Shown here piece by piece: positions 41,787 through 51,481 of a stretch of 64,000 nt of DNA. Position numbers and translations under genes: made by a program. Source of the stretch: CAIVVT01 sp963757265 (GTDB taxonomy: Bacteria; Acidobacteriota; Terriglobia; Bryobacterales; Bryobacteraceae). The stretch's first letter is position 1. Each line of letters begins with the position of its first letter. The stretch spans positions 1,116,001 through 1,180,000 of the forward strand of contig CAVWRA010000006.1 in the NCBI GenBank assembly GCA_963757265.1, read 5' to 3'. The notes beneath the pieces were generated by a model. The model saw nothing but the letters and a program-made list of their open reading frames with translations, ran no database searches and was not told where the DNA came from.

Positions 41787-44700
41787 CTAGCGCGATGGTT
41801 CAAAGCGGAAGTCGTGCTGGAGAAGCAACGGCTTGTTCGGCTCGACAATGAACCCGAACGCGCCCGCTCCGCTGCCCGCCCGATCCCACTTGTCGATCGT
41901 CTGTCCGTTCACGGAGTGTTCGATGCCCGCTTGCGTCACAATGATTTGAATGTTCGGGCTGTTGTCCTTGTTCAAGCGGACGCCTTTCACCTTGGCGTGC
42001 ACGGAACGCTTGCCTTCCGTCACCTCAGAACTCTCAAAGGAGCCTTCCTTCAGGATAAAGTCGAGGTAATTCTTCTCGTTCACAAAGTTCAGGCGCCATT
42101 CCAGCTTCTCTTTGCCAAGGCCGAACATCCGGCCGATTTTGCCCCCGGAAGAGAGTGCCGGAGTGAAGGTAATGACACCGTAAACTGGCGTCCTCGGGAA
42201 CGCCAGCCAACCTGGAGTCTTCCGCACATACCATCCCGTATCACCCTCCAATTCCCATACCCCTTTGCCCCAGGCGGCGTCCATCGGGTCCTTCAGCCCT
42301 TGTTCCTCGAACTTGGCGACGGGATTTTGCAGGTCGAGCGTCGATGTGTCGCCCGCTACGAGAGTGACATCCTTTATGACATCCTGGTGGTTCTCCAGAC
42401 GCGCGCTGAACGTGTAGCGGCCTTCCGGCAGCGAGAGGGTCAACCGACCCTCCTTTTCCATGACTGGCATCTCCCCCAGGGCGTTCTGCTGGCGATAGCT
42501 GAGCCGGCTGCCCGGGGTTCGGAGGATCGTAACGCCGGCTCGCAGCCGGTCTGACAACTGCAGAGCGACCTCGGGATTGCCGCTGCCTTCCTTCAACGTG
42601 GCCGTGATCGACTTCGGTGCAAACTGCTTCAACTGCACTTCAATCTTGTGCTCGCCCACTGCAAGATTCTGAATCTGGAGCAGACCATTTTCCGTCGCCG
42701 TGCCTGATTCCCTGCCATCCACGAATACTCGGGCGCCCGGGTTGGTGCGGACCAGAACTGAAGCGAAAACGACCTTTTTATGCAATTGAAAGGCAACCGT
42801 CTGGTCCTGGCCCCGGAGGATCTTCACTGTTTTTCTGGGAGCATCGGCTTCGAATCCCGGCTTGGAAACCTGCACATCGTAGGTGAGGGCCGGCAGCCCC
42901 ACAACCCTGAATTTGCCGTCCGCCTCCGTGGTAACCTCCAGTACCGCTTTGCCGGATCGGAGGAACGCCACCTGCACGCCGCCCAGGCCCGTCTCCACAA
43001 TAACGTTGCCGGTGTTGGCCTCGGCGTCGATGAGTACCGACAGCGTGCGCTCCGCGCTCGTCTCAATCGATTTCGTGCGCCGCTCGTTGCCCTCGCCCAG
43101 TTCGATGTGCTGTGTTCCCGCAGGTAGGTTCGGCAAGTCGAGCCCTTCTTTGCCGAGCATCCCGGCGGGTTTGCCGTTGACCTTGACTCGCACGCCCTGG
43201 GCCGCCGAGACAATGTGCGTCTGGTCGCCGAAGTTGCTGACCAGCAGGGCGTTGAACTCCTTGTTACGTGGCGGGGCCAGGAACACGGGCAGGCCCGTGG
43301 GCGCCACCTCGAAACTGAACTCCAATTCGGAGCCTCTGCCATTCCAGATCCTCACCGAATGCTTTTCGGCCGTCAGCTCGCGCACCAGTTGCCCCCCCGG
43401 CATGCTCACCGCGGCGCCGCCATCGATCGACGCCTTCAAGCCCACCGGGCCGGACAGCCGCAGGATCACACTGGGGGTAAATGCCAGGTTCAATGGAACG
43501 TGGGCGCCGGCCCTGACTTCCAATTGCTGGCGCACCGTGCTATAGCCCGCCAGCCGCGCTTCCAGCTCATGCGTCCCCGCCGCCAGTTTCAATTCAAGGT
43601 CCGGATTCGCCACGCCCCGCTCCTGGCCGTCCACGAAAACTCTGGCCCCGGCCGGACCAGCGACAACCGAAAGAGTGCATGCCGCGGACTGGTTCGTGGC
43701 CGTTTTCTGCTTCTTAATCAGCCATACGAGAGGGATCGAGACAGCCAACAGGCCAGCCACAACACCGACTGCGATCCAGGAGCGAGGTTTCTTCTTGGGA
43801 GGCCCCGTGGGTCCGGCCTGCATCGCGCCCGGGCTCGCCGCTGGCGGCTGCGCCGGGGGCGCAGGCGGTCCCGCTTCCGATTCCGCCACGTTCGGCGGCC
43901 GTGCTTCCGCTCCGGGCGGCGCGGGCGGAACAGCGGGAATCGCGGCCGGCGGCGGCGCTGTTCCGGCGGGCGGCACTGCCACCACTATCGTCTCCAGACG
44001 CCGTCGCAGCAGGCTCGCCGCATCTTGAACCTCCGCGTCCCCTTCGTGGCGCGCCACGATGCCGTCCACGCGCCGCGCGGCAGCGGCGATGGTTTGTGCA
44101 TCGCTCGAGCCCGGCGTCTCCTGTCCGACCCTGCGGAGTTCATCCAGGTCGTTGCGGCGAATCTCCTGCAGCTTGCGGCTCAGCGATTGCTGAAGTTGAG
44201 CCAGGCGCGGCTCGTTGGGGAACCTGGACAACCCCGCGCGAATGGCCTTCATGGCAGCGTGAACGTCGCCCTCCGCCTGCAGTTGTCTCACCTGGGAAAC
44301 CAGGCGCTCGATCTCCTCCTGGCGCTTGCGGTCCCGGAACATGTTCAACAGGCCCTTGACCAGCGCATGCTCGGGCTCGAGTTCCAGCGCTTCCCTGAGG
44401 TACGCTTCCGCGCCGGCCGGATTCTCATCCATCAGGCGGCGCGCCTGCTCGACCAGGTTTTCCAGCAAGGCGTCGTGAATCGCCCCATTCCGCTCATCCA
44501 GTTTGCGCGCCTGGCGGAGGTCCGCCAGACCGGCCTCGTGGTTGCCCACGGCACACGCGCGCTGCCCTTGCTCGGTCAGTCGCTTCGCCTCGGCTTCCCG
44601 CTCCAGCCCCTGCCTGGCCAGTTTCTCGAGTTCGACGAGTTCGGCATCCCCCGAAAACTCCTGTAGCGCCTGGATCGCGACTTCCTGAGCACGGGAATAG

Positions 44701-46733
44701 TCGCCGATCCCCAGGTAGTGGTCGATCTGCTCGACCCGGCGGCCCTTCTCTTCCAGCATGGAGTGCTGGTCGCGCCGCTTCTTCAGATGCTCGATCTCGA
44801 GATTCAGGCCCGGGTAGCGGCCATAAATCGTCTGCAAAGTCTCCCACTGGGCGATCGCTTCGCCGAACTGGCCGTTCTCTTCGGCGGACCTGGCCCGGGC
44901 TACGATGTTGTCGACGAGGTTACTCTTATCGCGCGCCCGTTTCAGGGCCTGCTCGAAGTGCGTCTCGCCCGGGTTGGCGCGGACGGCTTCCTCGAGAATG
45001 CTGACCCTTCTCCGCAGATCCGGCTCGGCCTCCACCTGCCGGTCCGTCTCCGCAATCCGCTCGGAAAGCGTCTGTCGTTGCTGCTCTTCAATGTCGAACT
45101 TCAGCGCCTGGAAGAGCGCGTTGCCCGGGTACTTCTCGATTTGTGCGGCGCAGATCGCAAGCGCGGCCTGGAAATTCTTCCCGTCCAGATGCTTCCGCGC
45201 CTCGGCATAGGCGTCCTTGATGGCATCGCTCTCCGAACGCACCTTGTTGTAGAGGTTCTGATAGTTCGTACTCAGGCCCGGCGATGTTGTGTCGGGCGCC
45301 TGCCGGTCCAGTTCCAGGACCCGCTCCAGCTTGCTGAGCGCAAAGCTGATCTCGCCGCGACCTTCCGCCTCCAGCGCGGCTTTATAACACTGCTCCTTTT
45401 CCTGTTTCAGCCGCAAGTACTCGCGTTCCAGCCGGTCCACTTCCGACAGCAACTGCATGGCCCGCGCTTCCTTCGACCGGAGTTGCAGGATGCGCCGCAA
45501 AGCGTCCCGCGCATGCGAGTATTGGCGGGTGTCGATGTGCTGCTGCGCCAGCCGGAACCAATCGTTCAGATCGCGCTCGACGCGACGGTTTTCGATGCCG
45601 CTCTTGAGGCTTGCCGCCTCCGGATTCTGGGGCTCCAGATGCAGCACCTCCTCGACCTTGGACAATGCCAGCGGGTATTCGTCTTCCTCCATCCGCGATC
45701 GGGCGCTTTCGAGCAACTGGCGGATCTTCCGTTCGCGCGTCTTGGAGTCGATCAGCCGCCGCAGGTCGGTGATGCCCGGATCCAGATGCCCTTCCGCCTC
45801 CAATTCGCCCAGGATTTCCGAAGCGAACTGCAGGTCGCCCATCTCGTAGTACTCCGTCGCGCGCTGAACACGCGGCCGGATGCGCGCCGGGTTGAAGATC
45901 TCGATCGGTTCGTTCCGCGCCGCCTTCTGCAGCGTTTCGCCGAACTCCCGGGCGCTGGAATAGCGGTGCCATGGCTGCTTGGCCATGGCTTTGTGGATCG
46001 CCTGGCTCAGGGCGGGGTTCACGGCCGGGTTCAGTTCCGAGGCCGGCGGCGGTGCGAAATGCAGGACCGCGTCCACGACCGCCTCCTCTGTCGGCCGTTC
46101 AAATGGTCTGCGCCGGGTCAGGGTTTCGTAACACACCACGCCCAGGGAAAAGACGTCCGACAGCGCCGACACCGGCTTCATCTCGAGCTGTTCGGGCGCC
46201 ATGTACAGCAGCGTCCCCTTCACGCTGCGCGTCCGGGTCTCCACATCCATCCGGTGCGCGATCCCGAAGTCGATGATCTTCGTCGCGTCGTCTTCCAGCA
46301 CGAAGATGTTGCTGGGCTTGATGTCCCGATGCACCACGCCGCGCTCGTGCGCCGCCTGCAGCCCCCGGCACACCTGGCAAATGATGTCCACGCTCCGTTC
46401 GATGGTCAGACGCTGGCTCGACGTGCCGATCAGCCGGTCCAGCGTCACGCCTGGCAGCAGCGGCATCACCAGGTAGGGTTTGACGCCTTCGTCATCCTCC
46501 ATTTGCCCGACGTCATAAATCTCTATGATGTTGGGGTGAATCAGCGACGCCAGATCCTCGCATTCTGCTTGAAAAAGCTTAAGGGCATTGGGATCAGTGA
46601 TGTCCAGGATTGCTTTCAAAGCCACCGTGCGCTTCATTACTGCGTCGTAGGCCTTGTACACCACGCCCATCCCACCTTGGGCGATGACCTCCTGGATCTC
46701 GTATCGGCACTTAACGGTCGTGGGCGCACTCAT
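41787..46733 (-). CDS. Giant Ser/Thr protein kinase with TPR-like and PEGA repeats
   Basis: 1648 residues. The Hanks kinase domain occupies residues ~10-270: GxG loop AQGGMGVVYKA, ATP lysine K40, VVHRDIKPSN at 133-142, DFG at 155-157 and MAPEQ at 178-182. Residues ~280-890 are helical TPR-like repeats (TEYYEMGDLQFASEILGELE; PLALSKVEEVLHLEPQNPEA). A Pro/Ala-rich linker and one membrane span (WIAVGVVAGLLAVSIPLVWL, ~980) separate the cytoplasmic part from several outside PEGA-like domains (GPAGARVFVDGQERG; NPGARVFVDGRESG). A beta-sandwich of ~180 residues ends the chain. All catalytic residues are present. It lies directly upstream of the vgrG operon. Confidence 0.9.
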   Translation of the reverse strand: MSAPTTVKCRYEIQEVIAQGGMGVVYKAYDAVMKRTVALKAILDITDPNALKLFQAECEDLASLIHPNIIEIYDVGQMEDDEGVKPYLVMPLLPGVTLDRLIGTSSQRLTIERSVDIICQVCRGLQAAHERGVVHRDIKPSNIFVLEDDATKIIDFGIAHRMDVETRTRSVKGTLLYMAPEQLEMKPVSALSDVFSLGVVCYETLTRRRPFERPTEEAVVDAVLHFAPPPASELNPAVNPALSQAIHKAMAKQPWHRYSSAREFGETLQKAARNEPIEIFNPARIRPRVQRATEYYEMGDLQFASEILGELEAEGHLDPGITDLRRLIDSKTRERKIRQLLESARSRMEEDEYPLALSKVEEVLHLEPQNPEAASLKSGIENRRVERDLNDWFRLAQQHIDTRQYSHARDALRRILQLRSKEARAMQLLSEVDRLEREYLRLKQEKEQCYKAALEAEGRGEISFALSKLERVLELDRQAPDTTSPGLSTNYQNLYNKVRSESDAIKDAYAEARKHLDGKNFQAALAICAAQIEKYPGNALFQALKFDIEEQQRQTLSERIAETDRQVEAEPDLRRRVSILEEAVRANPGETHFEQALKRARDKSNLVDNIVARARSAEENGQFGEAIAQWETLQTIYGRYPGLNLEIEHLKKRRDQHSMLEEKGRRVEQIDHYLGIGDYSRAQEVAIQALQEFSGDAELVELEKLARQGLEREAEAKRLTEQGQRACAVGNHEAGLADLRQARKLDERNGAIHDALLENLVEQARRLMDENPAGAEAYLREALELEPEHALVKGLLNMFRDRKRQEEIERLVSQVRQLQAEGDVHAAMKAIRAGLSRFPNEPRLAQLQQSLSRKLQEIRRNDLDELRRVGQETPGSSDAQTIAAAARRVDGIVARHEGDAEVQDAASLLRRRLETIVVAVPPAGTAPPPAAIPAVPPAPPGAEARPPNVAESEAGPPAPPAQPPAASPGAMQAGPTGPPKKKPRSWIAVGVVAGLLAVSIPLVWLIKKQKTATNQSAACTLSVVAGPAGARVFVDGQERGVANPDLELKLAAGTHELEARLAGYSTVRQQLEVRAGAHVPLNLAFTPSVILRLSGPVGLKASIDGGAAVSMPGGQLVRELTAEKHSVRIWNGRGSELEFSFEVAPTGLPVFLAPPRNKEFNALLVSNFGDQTHIVSAAQGVRVKVNGKPAGMLGKEGLDLPNLPAGTQHIELGEGNERRTKSIETSAERTLSVLIDAEANTGNVIVETGLGGVQVAFLRSGKAVLEVTTEADGKFRVVGLPALTYDVQVSKPGFEADAPRKTVKILRGQDQTVAFQLHKKVVFASVLVRTNPGARVFVDGRESGTATENGLLQIQNLAVGEHKIEVQLKQFAPKSITATLKEGSGNPEVALQLSDRLRAGVTILRTPGSRLSYRQQNALGEMPVMEKEGRLTLSLPEGRYTFSARLENHQDVIKDVTLVAGDTSTLDLQNPVAKFEEQGLKDPMDAAWGKGVWELEGDTGWYVRKTPGWLAFPRTPVYGVITFTPALSSGGKIGRMFGLGKEKLEWRLNFVNEKNYLDFILKEGSFESSEVTEGKRSVHAKVKGVRLNKDNSPNIQIIVTQAGIEHSVNGQTIDKWDRAGSGAGAFGFIVEPNKPLLLQHDFRFEPSR

Positions 46734-47005
46734 GGTTCTACGGCTTCGACTGTACCTAGAATAAGACGTACGCGCGACGAAGAAAAGGCTTTATCCCCTC
46801 CCGTTTCTTTGCCCCAGGCCTAATCCCGGTCCCTGCGCCATGCCCCGGCGCAGTCCGTCCCTCGTCGCCGGACGCCTGCGCGCGGCTTCGGCCCCCGCCG
46901 GCGGACGATCTCTGTCACCGCTTGCTCTTGAGGGCCGCTCGCGCGCCGTCCCTAGGACAGCCACCGCCGGCACGTTATAGATTCGATATAGACAAGGAGA
47001 GATGG

Positions 47006-48157
47006 ATGTCCGATACGCCCACGCCCCTTTCAGCCCCGGTCCTCTCGCGCCGCAGCCTGCTGGCCTCCGCTTCCGCCTTCACGATTGTCGCCCCGCAGTC
47101 CATCCGCGGCTCGCAGGCCAACTCCAAGGTCTCGGTCGGCCTGATCGGCTGCGGCGGACGCGGCAGTTATGACGCCGGCATCGTCCACGCCGATCCCCGC
47201 GCTGCGATCACCGCCCTGTGCGATCTGTACGACGACCGCATCGAAAAAGCGAAAGCGACGATCAAGGTCTCCAACCCGAAGACCTACACCGATTTTGAGA
47301 AGCTGCTCGCCGACCCCTCCATCGACGCCGTCTTCATCGCCACTCCACCCTTCGAGCACCCGCGCATGCTCGAGGCCGCCATCGAGAGCCGGAAGCACGT
47401 CTATTGCGAAAAACCGATCGGCGTCAACTACGCAGGCTGCCGCCGCGCCATGGCGGCTGGAGGCAAGGCCAGCCCGAAGCAGTGCGTCGCCATCGGCTTT
47501 CAGCAGCGCTACGGTCCGGTCTACCTCGAGGCCTACAAGCGCATTCAGGAGGGCCAGATCGGACCGCTGGTCAACGCCCGCGGTTCCTGGATTGCGGGCG
47601 ACCCCTTCCACCGCGTCCCCTATCCCGACCCGGCCGTCGAGAAGCTCCGCAACTGGTTCTGCTATCCCGAATTGTCCGGCGACATCATCGTCGAACAGGA
47701 TTGCCACAACTTCGACGACCTGCATTGGTTCCTGGGCGCCACGCCGCTCAAGGCCGTGGGCTATGGCGGAGCCAAGGTCCGCACCAGCATGCAAATCATG
47801 GACCACCTGACGCTCTCCTTCGAATGGCCCGGCGGCATTCACGTGAACTACGAAGCCAACCAGCTCACCCCGCCCGGCTTCACCAAGGTCGGCGAGGAGT
47901 TCACCGGCACGAAAGGCGTCATCGAGACCTCGCGCGCCCGCATGATCCATCACAAGAGCAAGGAGGAGCATGAGACCATCCCCTCCCAGCACGACATCAC
48001 CATCGACGCCATCGGGGCCTTTCTCGGCCGCGTCCTCAGCGGCGACGTGGAAAACGTCGTCGAGCGTTCGGCTCACAGCACAATGATTGCCATTCTCGGC
48101 CGCACGGCCATCTACACCGGCAAGGAGGTTACATGGAAAGAACTTTACGGAGCATGA
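47006..48157 (+). CDS. Tat-exported Gfo/Idh/MocA oxidoreductase
   Basis: 383 residues from ATG 47006, preceded by AAGGAGAG. Twin-arginine signal (SRRSLLASASAFTIVA), then a Rossmann domain (VSVGLIGCGGRGSYDA) and the CEKPIG segment with the family's catalytic lysine. The C-terminal dehydrogenase-like domain includes GDIIVEQDCHNFDDLHWFLG. These enzymes use tightly bound NAD(P) to oxidise or epimerise sugars and glycosides. Tat export suggests periplasmic work on plant or microbial glycans. Stop overlaps the PIG-L start (ATGA), so the two are coupled. Confidence 0.85.
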   Translation: MSDTPTPLSAPVLSRRSLLASASAFTIVAPQSIRGSQANSKVSVGLIGCGGRGSYDAGIVHADPRAAITALCDLYDDRIEKAKATIKVSNPKTYTDFEKLLADPSIDAVFIATPPFEHPRMLEAAIESRKHVYCEKPIGVNYAGCRRAMAAGGKASPKQCVAIGFQQRYGPVYLEAYKRIQEGQIGPLVNARGSWIAGDPFHRVPYPDPAVEKLRNWFCYPELSGDIIVEQDCHNFDDLHWFLGATPLKAVGYGGAKVRTSMQIMDHLTLSFEWPGGIHVNYEANQLTPPGFTKVGEEFTGTKGVIETSRARMIHHKSKEEHETIPSQHDITIDAIGAFLGRVLSGDVENVVERSAHSTMIAILGRTAIYTGKEVTWKELYGA

Positions 48158-49035
48158 AGCGCCCCGCGTTTCTCGCAACCCTGGCCACGGCCACGCTTCT
48201 GAGCGGGCTCCTGGCCTCCGCGCAGAGCCCCAAGCTGCGCATCATCGCCGTCGGCGCGCATCCTGACGACTGCGAGGAGGAGTTCGGCGGCACGGCCGCG
48301 AAATTCGCCCGGGCCGGCCACCGCGTGAAATTCCTCTCGGTCACCAACGGCGACGCGGGCCACCAGACCATGGGCGGCGCAGCTCTAGCCCGGCGCCGGT
48401 TCCTGGAAACGCAGGAGTGCGCGCGCCGTCTCGGCATCGCCGAGTACCAGGTCCTCGACAATCACGACGGCGAGTTGATGCCCACGCTCGAAGTGCGCCG
48501 CCAGATCATCCGCGCCATCCGCCAGTGGAAGGCCGACATCGTCCTCGCGCCCCGGCCCAACGATTACCACCCCGATCACCGCTACACCGGCATCCTGGTG
48601 CAGGACTCCGCCTATATGGTCGTGGTCCCCAACGTCGTTTCCGACACCGCGCCGCTCGACAACAATCCGATCTTCCTCTACTACCAGGACGGCTTCCAGA
48701 AACCCGCCCCCTTCCGGCCCGACGTCGTTGTGCCTATCGATGACGTGTGGGATCGCAAGATCTCCGGCCTCGATGCCCATATCTCGCAGTTCTATGAATG
48801 GCTGCCGTGGGTCGATCACACGCTGAGCCAGGTGCCCGCGGACCCCAAGGCCCGCCGCGAGTGGCTGGCCCAGCGCCTATCGAAGTGGACGTTGTCGGAT
48901 GCCGCGCGCAAGGCGCTGATCGAAGAGATCGGCGACGCGGGCGCGAACGTCAAGCACGCCGAGTCGTTCGAGCTTTGTGAGTACGGCAAGCGGCCGTCGA
49001 TCTCAGAGCTGCGGGCATTGTTTCCGTTGCGCTGA
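48154..49035 (+). CDS. Exported PIG-L family deacetylase
   Basis: 293 residues from ATG 48154, chosen because it overlaps the previous TGA and because a signal peptide (FLATLATATLLSGLLASAQ) follows; ATG 48133 is the alternative. LmbE/PIG-L motif: GAHPDDCEEEFGGTAAKFA with zinc ligands H, D, D, and the third ligand in NDYHPDHRYTG. It removes acetyl groups from amino-sugar derivatives. It probably works with the oxidoreductase on the same exported substrate. Confidence 0.87.
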   Translation: MKRPAFLATLATATLLSGLLASAQSPKLRIIAVGAHPDDCEEEFGGTAAKFARAGHRVKFLSVTNGDAGHQTMGGAALARRRFLETQECARRLGIAEYQVLDNHDGELMPTLEVRRQIIRAIRQWKADIVLAPRPNDYHPDHRYTGILVQDSAYMVVVPNVVSDTAPLDNNPIFLYYQDGFQKPAPFRPDVVVPIDDVWDRKISGLDAHISQFYEWLPWVDHTLSQVPADPKARREWLAQRLSKWTLSDAARKALIEEIGDAGANVKHAESFELCEYGKRPSISELRALFPLR

Positions 49036-49080
49036 CGCGCCGCGCCGGTAATCGGCCGTCAGCCGCAATACACTAAACAC

Positions 49081-50415
49081 GTGGACCCCGGCGCGCGCTT
49101 CCGGCAGCTTCCCTCGGTGGACGAGCTGGCCCGCGCCCTGTCCAACCTGGAAAACCGCTTCCCGCGCGCGCTCATCGTCGCCGAATGCCGGCGCGTCCTC
49201 GAACACGCCCGCCAGGCTCTGCGCGACGGCGCGCCCGCTCCGCCCGATCTGGCCTCGCGCGCGGTCGCCGCACTGGAATCGCTGCTCCGCCCTTCGCTGC
49301 TCCACGTCATCAACGCCACCGGCGTGATCCTGCACACCAATCTCGGCCGTGCGCCGCTCAGTGCGGCCCCGGCGGCGGACACCTACTCCAACCTCGAATA
49401 CGACCTCCACGCCGGCCAGCGCGGTAAACGCGACACGCACAGTGCCGCTTTGCTTCAGCGCCTTCTGGACGCGCCCGCCATCGTGGTCAACAACGGCGCC
49501 GCCGCCGTCTATCTCGCCTTGCATGAACTCGCCGCCGGTGGCGAAGTGATCATCTCCCGCGGCGAGCTCATCGAGATCGGCGACGGCTTCCGCATCCCCG
49601 ACATCATGGCCCACTCCGGCGCGCGCGTCGTCGAAATCGGCACGACGAATCGCACCCGCATCGACGATTACCGCGAGGCCATCACCCCCGAGACGCGCCT
49701 GCTGATGCGCGTCCATCCCTCCAATTTCCGCATGGAGGGATTTACCGGCCGGCCTGCGCTCGAGGAACTGGTCGCCTTGGGGCGCGAGCGCGGCATCCCG
49801 GTCTATGAGGACCTCGGCAGCGGGTGCCTGGTGGATCTGGCGCCCTGGGGCGTGCGCGAGCCGCTGGCGCAGGCCAGTCTGCGCGCCGGTGTGGGCATCG
49901 TCTCCTTCAGCGGCGACAAGCTCCTCGGCGGTCCCCAGGCCGGCATCCTCGCCGGTCGCGCCGAACTGGTCGCGCGGCTGCGCCGCAACCCCATGTTCCG
50001 CGCGCTGCGCGTCGATAAGATGACCGTCGCCGTGCTGGAGACCGCGCTCCGCGCCATCCTGTTGGAACGCTGGAACGACCTGCCCATCCTGCGGATGATC
50101 CGTCAGACGCCCGAGGAACTGCACCGCCGCGCTTCGACTTTCGTAGCAACGCATGAATTCTCAGATGCCGCGCTGCTGGACGGCGAGTCGATGCTCGGCG
50201 GCGGCAGCACGCCCCAGCAGACGCTGCCCACGACGCTCATCGCCTTCAGCCGCGACGCGCTCGCCCTGGAGCGCGCGCTGCGGGCCGCCCATCCCCCTGT
50301 CATCGCCCGCATTGATAACGATCGCCTGCTCATCGATCTGCGCACCGTCCATCCGCGCGAGGAGGAGGCGCTGGCTGCCGCGCTGCGCGCCGCACGGACC
50401 GCCGCCGGGGTGTGA
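49081..50415 (+). CDS. selA: L-seryl-tRNA(Sec) selenium transferase
   Basis: 444 residues from GTG 49081; E. coli SelA is 463. The N-terminal helical domain begins FRQLPSVDELARA. The PLP domain includes NATGVILHTNLGRAPLS, VVNNGAAAVYLAL, MRVHPSNFRMEGF and PVYEDLGSGCLVDL. The Schiff-base Lys280 sits in SFSGDKLLGGPQAG. It converts Ser-tRNA(Sec) to Sec-tRNA(Sec) with selenophosphate. selB, selD and tRNA-Sec are not in the window. The neighbours do not encode visible selenoproteins. Confidence 0.9.
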   Translation: MDPGARFRQLPSVDELARALSNLENRFPRALIVAECRRVLEHARQALRDGAPAPPDLASRAVAALESLLRPSLLHVINATGVILHTNLGRAPLSAAPAADTYSNLEYDLHAGQRGKRDTHSAALLQRLLDAPAIVVNNGAAAVYLALHELAAGGEVIISRGELIEIGDGFRIPDIMAHSGARVVEIGTTNRTRIDDYREAITPETRLLMRVHPSNFRMEGFTGRPALEELVALGRERGIPVYEDLGSGCLVDLAPWGVREPLAQASLRAGVGIVSFSGDKLLGGPQAGILAGRAELVARLRRNPMFRALRVDKMTVAVLETALRAILLERWNDLPILRMIRQTPEELHRRASTFVATHEFSDAALLDGESMLGGGSTPQQTLPTTLIAFSRDALALERALRAAHPPVIARIDNDRLLIDLRTVHPREEEALAAALRAARTAAGV

Positions 50416-50551
50416 CGCGCCGCGGACTGCGGCGGCCGTGGCAATCACAAAAAGAGGAACAAAGCCAATTTCGAGCAACCCCTTCCTCTGCTTGATGTTA
50501 CACCTGATGTCAAGCACGAATACAAGGCGAAAATAGAACCGGCAAAGGCGA

Positions 50552-50820
50552 TTCGACAGAAATCGACAGTAGTGTCGGGTGAGTGTCGAAAAGTGTCGAA
50601 TTCTGTCGAATCGGGGGTGGGGGCGACGAGTCGGGGACGGGCGGCAGGTCAGCAGGTGCAAGTTATTGATGGGGAATGGGTTGTGTCTGGGTTCAGGCGG
50701 CCACGAGGAGGGTCCAGGGGTGGCCAGCGGGGGGTGCGAGTGTCGAAAAACGAAGAAAAGTGTCGAAATGTCGCGCCGGGACCAGAGAGCAGGGCGAATC
50801 GGGTGTCGAAGAACGGTGAA
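50552..50820 (+). repeat. Cluster of TGTCGAA heptamers
   Basis: TGTCGAA occurs at 50584, 50594, 50604, 50741, 50761 and 50814 on the plus strand, and as TTCGACA at 50552. The first three are exactly 10 bp apart and the 50741/50761 pair is 20 bp apart, so several face the same side of the helix. Meaning unknown. Confidence 0.6.
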
Positions 50821-51196
50821 AAGTGCGGAACGGAGGCCGGTGGGGAGAGGACGGTTACAAGGTCCGTTTGGGGATGCGGAGGCACGCTGTGGCGACCTCG
50901 ACTACAATTGCAGCATCAGAGCGAGTGCGGCATGGGCAAGGTAAGAGTCGCGGCATTTTCGGTTTCGATCGACGGGTTCTCAGGACGTCCCCTCAGCCAT
51001 AGTCCGCAGCCCAAGCGCGTGGTGTAGCCGAGCAAACGTTGACACGAGTGTCTGTCAATACCGGCACATCGTCGACGCGGCAGGCAAGAATGCCTGCGCC
51101 ACCCGCCTCCGCGACTCTTGTCGCTATGGCGGGCAAGCAAGGGGCGCCCGCTCCCTCGCGGTCGCGGCTCAGTAATACAACCGCTCCTTGGAGTCG

Positions 51197-51434
51197 CGGC
51201 TCCGACCCAACAGGACCGCTCCCTCACGGTCGCGGCTCTGAAACGAGCGGCTCCGACCCAACAGGACCGCTCCCTCACGGTCGCGCCTCTGAAACGAGCG
51301 GCTCCGACCCAACAGGACCGCTCCCTCACGGTCGCGGCTCTGAAACGAGCGGCTCCGACCCAACAGGACCGCTCCCTCACGGTCGCGGCTCAGAAACGCA
51401 GTCGCGGCTCTGAAACGAGCGGCTCGGTTACAGG
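51197..51434. repeat. 51-bp tandem direct repeats
   Basis: Near-identical 51-bp units start at 51197, 51248, 51299 and 51350 with the core GACCGCTCCCTCACGGTCGC, and degenerate partial units lie on both sides. Inside each unit GACCG and CGGTC can pair, giving a small hairpin. There are no unique spacers. Confidence 0.9.
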
Positions 51435-51481
51435 AAGCGGCTCGGTCACGGACGAGTAAAGCCGAAGCGGCGAGGGGTTGT

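Larger units (their letters stand above)
50416..51481. other. Repeat-filled non-coding spacer after selA
   Basis: About 1.07 kb with no credible gene. It holds the TGTCGAA motif cluster (50552-50820) and the 51-bp tandem repeats (51197-51434). Open frames through the tandem repeat simply mirror its period (17-residue repeats) and have no ribosome site. Confidence 0.7.

Noticed and set aside
44718..46823. 701-residue open frame on the plus strand
   Set aside because: Antisense to the giant kinase, which has all catalytic motifs in order.
51197..51434. CRISPR array
   Set aside because: The units are contiguous and identical, without unique spacers, and no cas gene is near.
51118..51459. 113-residue frame with 17-residue repeats
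   Set aside because: The repeat is just the translation of the 51-bp DNA repeat; all frames through it are periodic, and no ribosome site precedes it.
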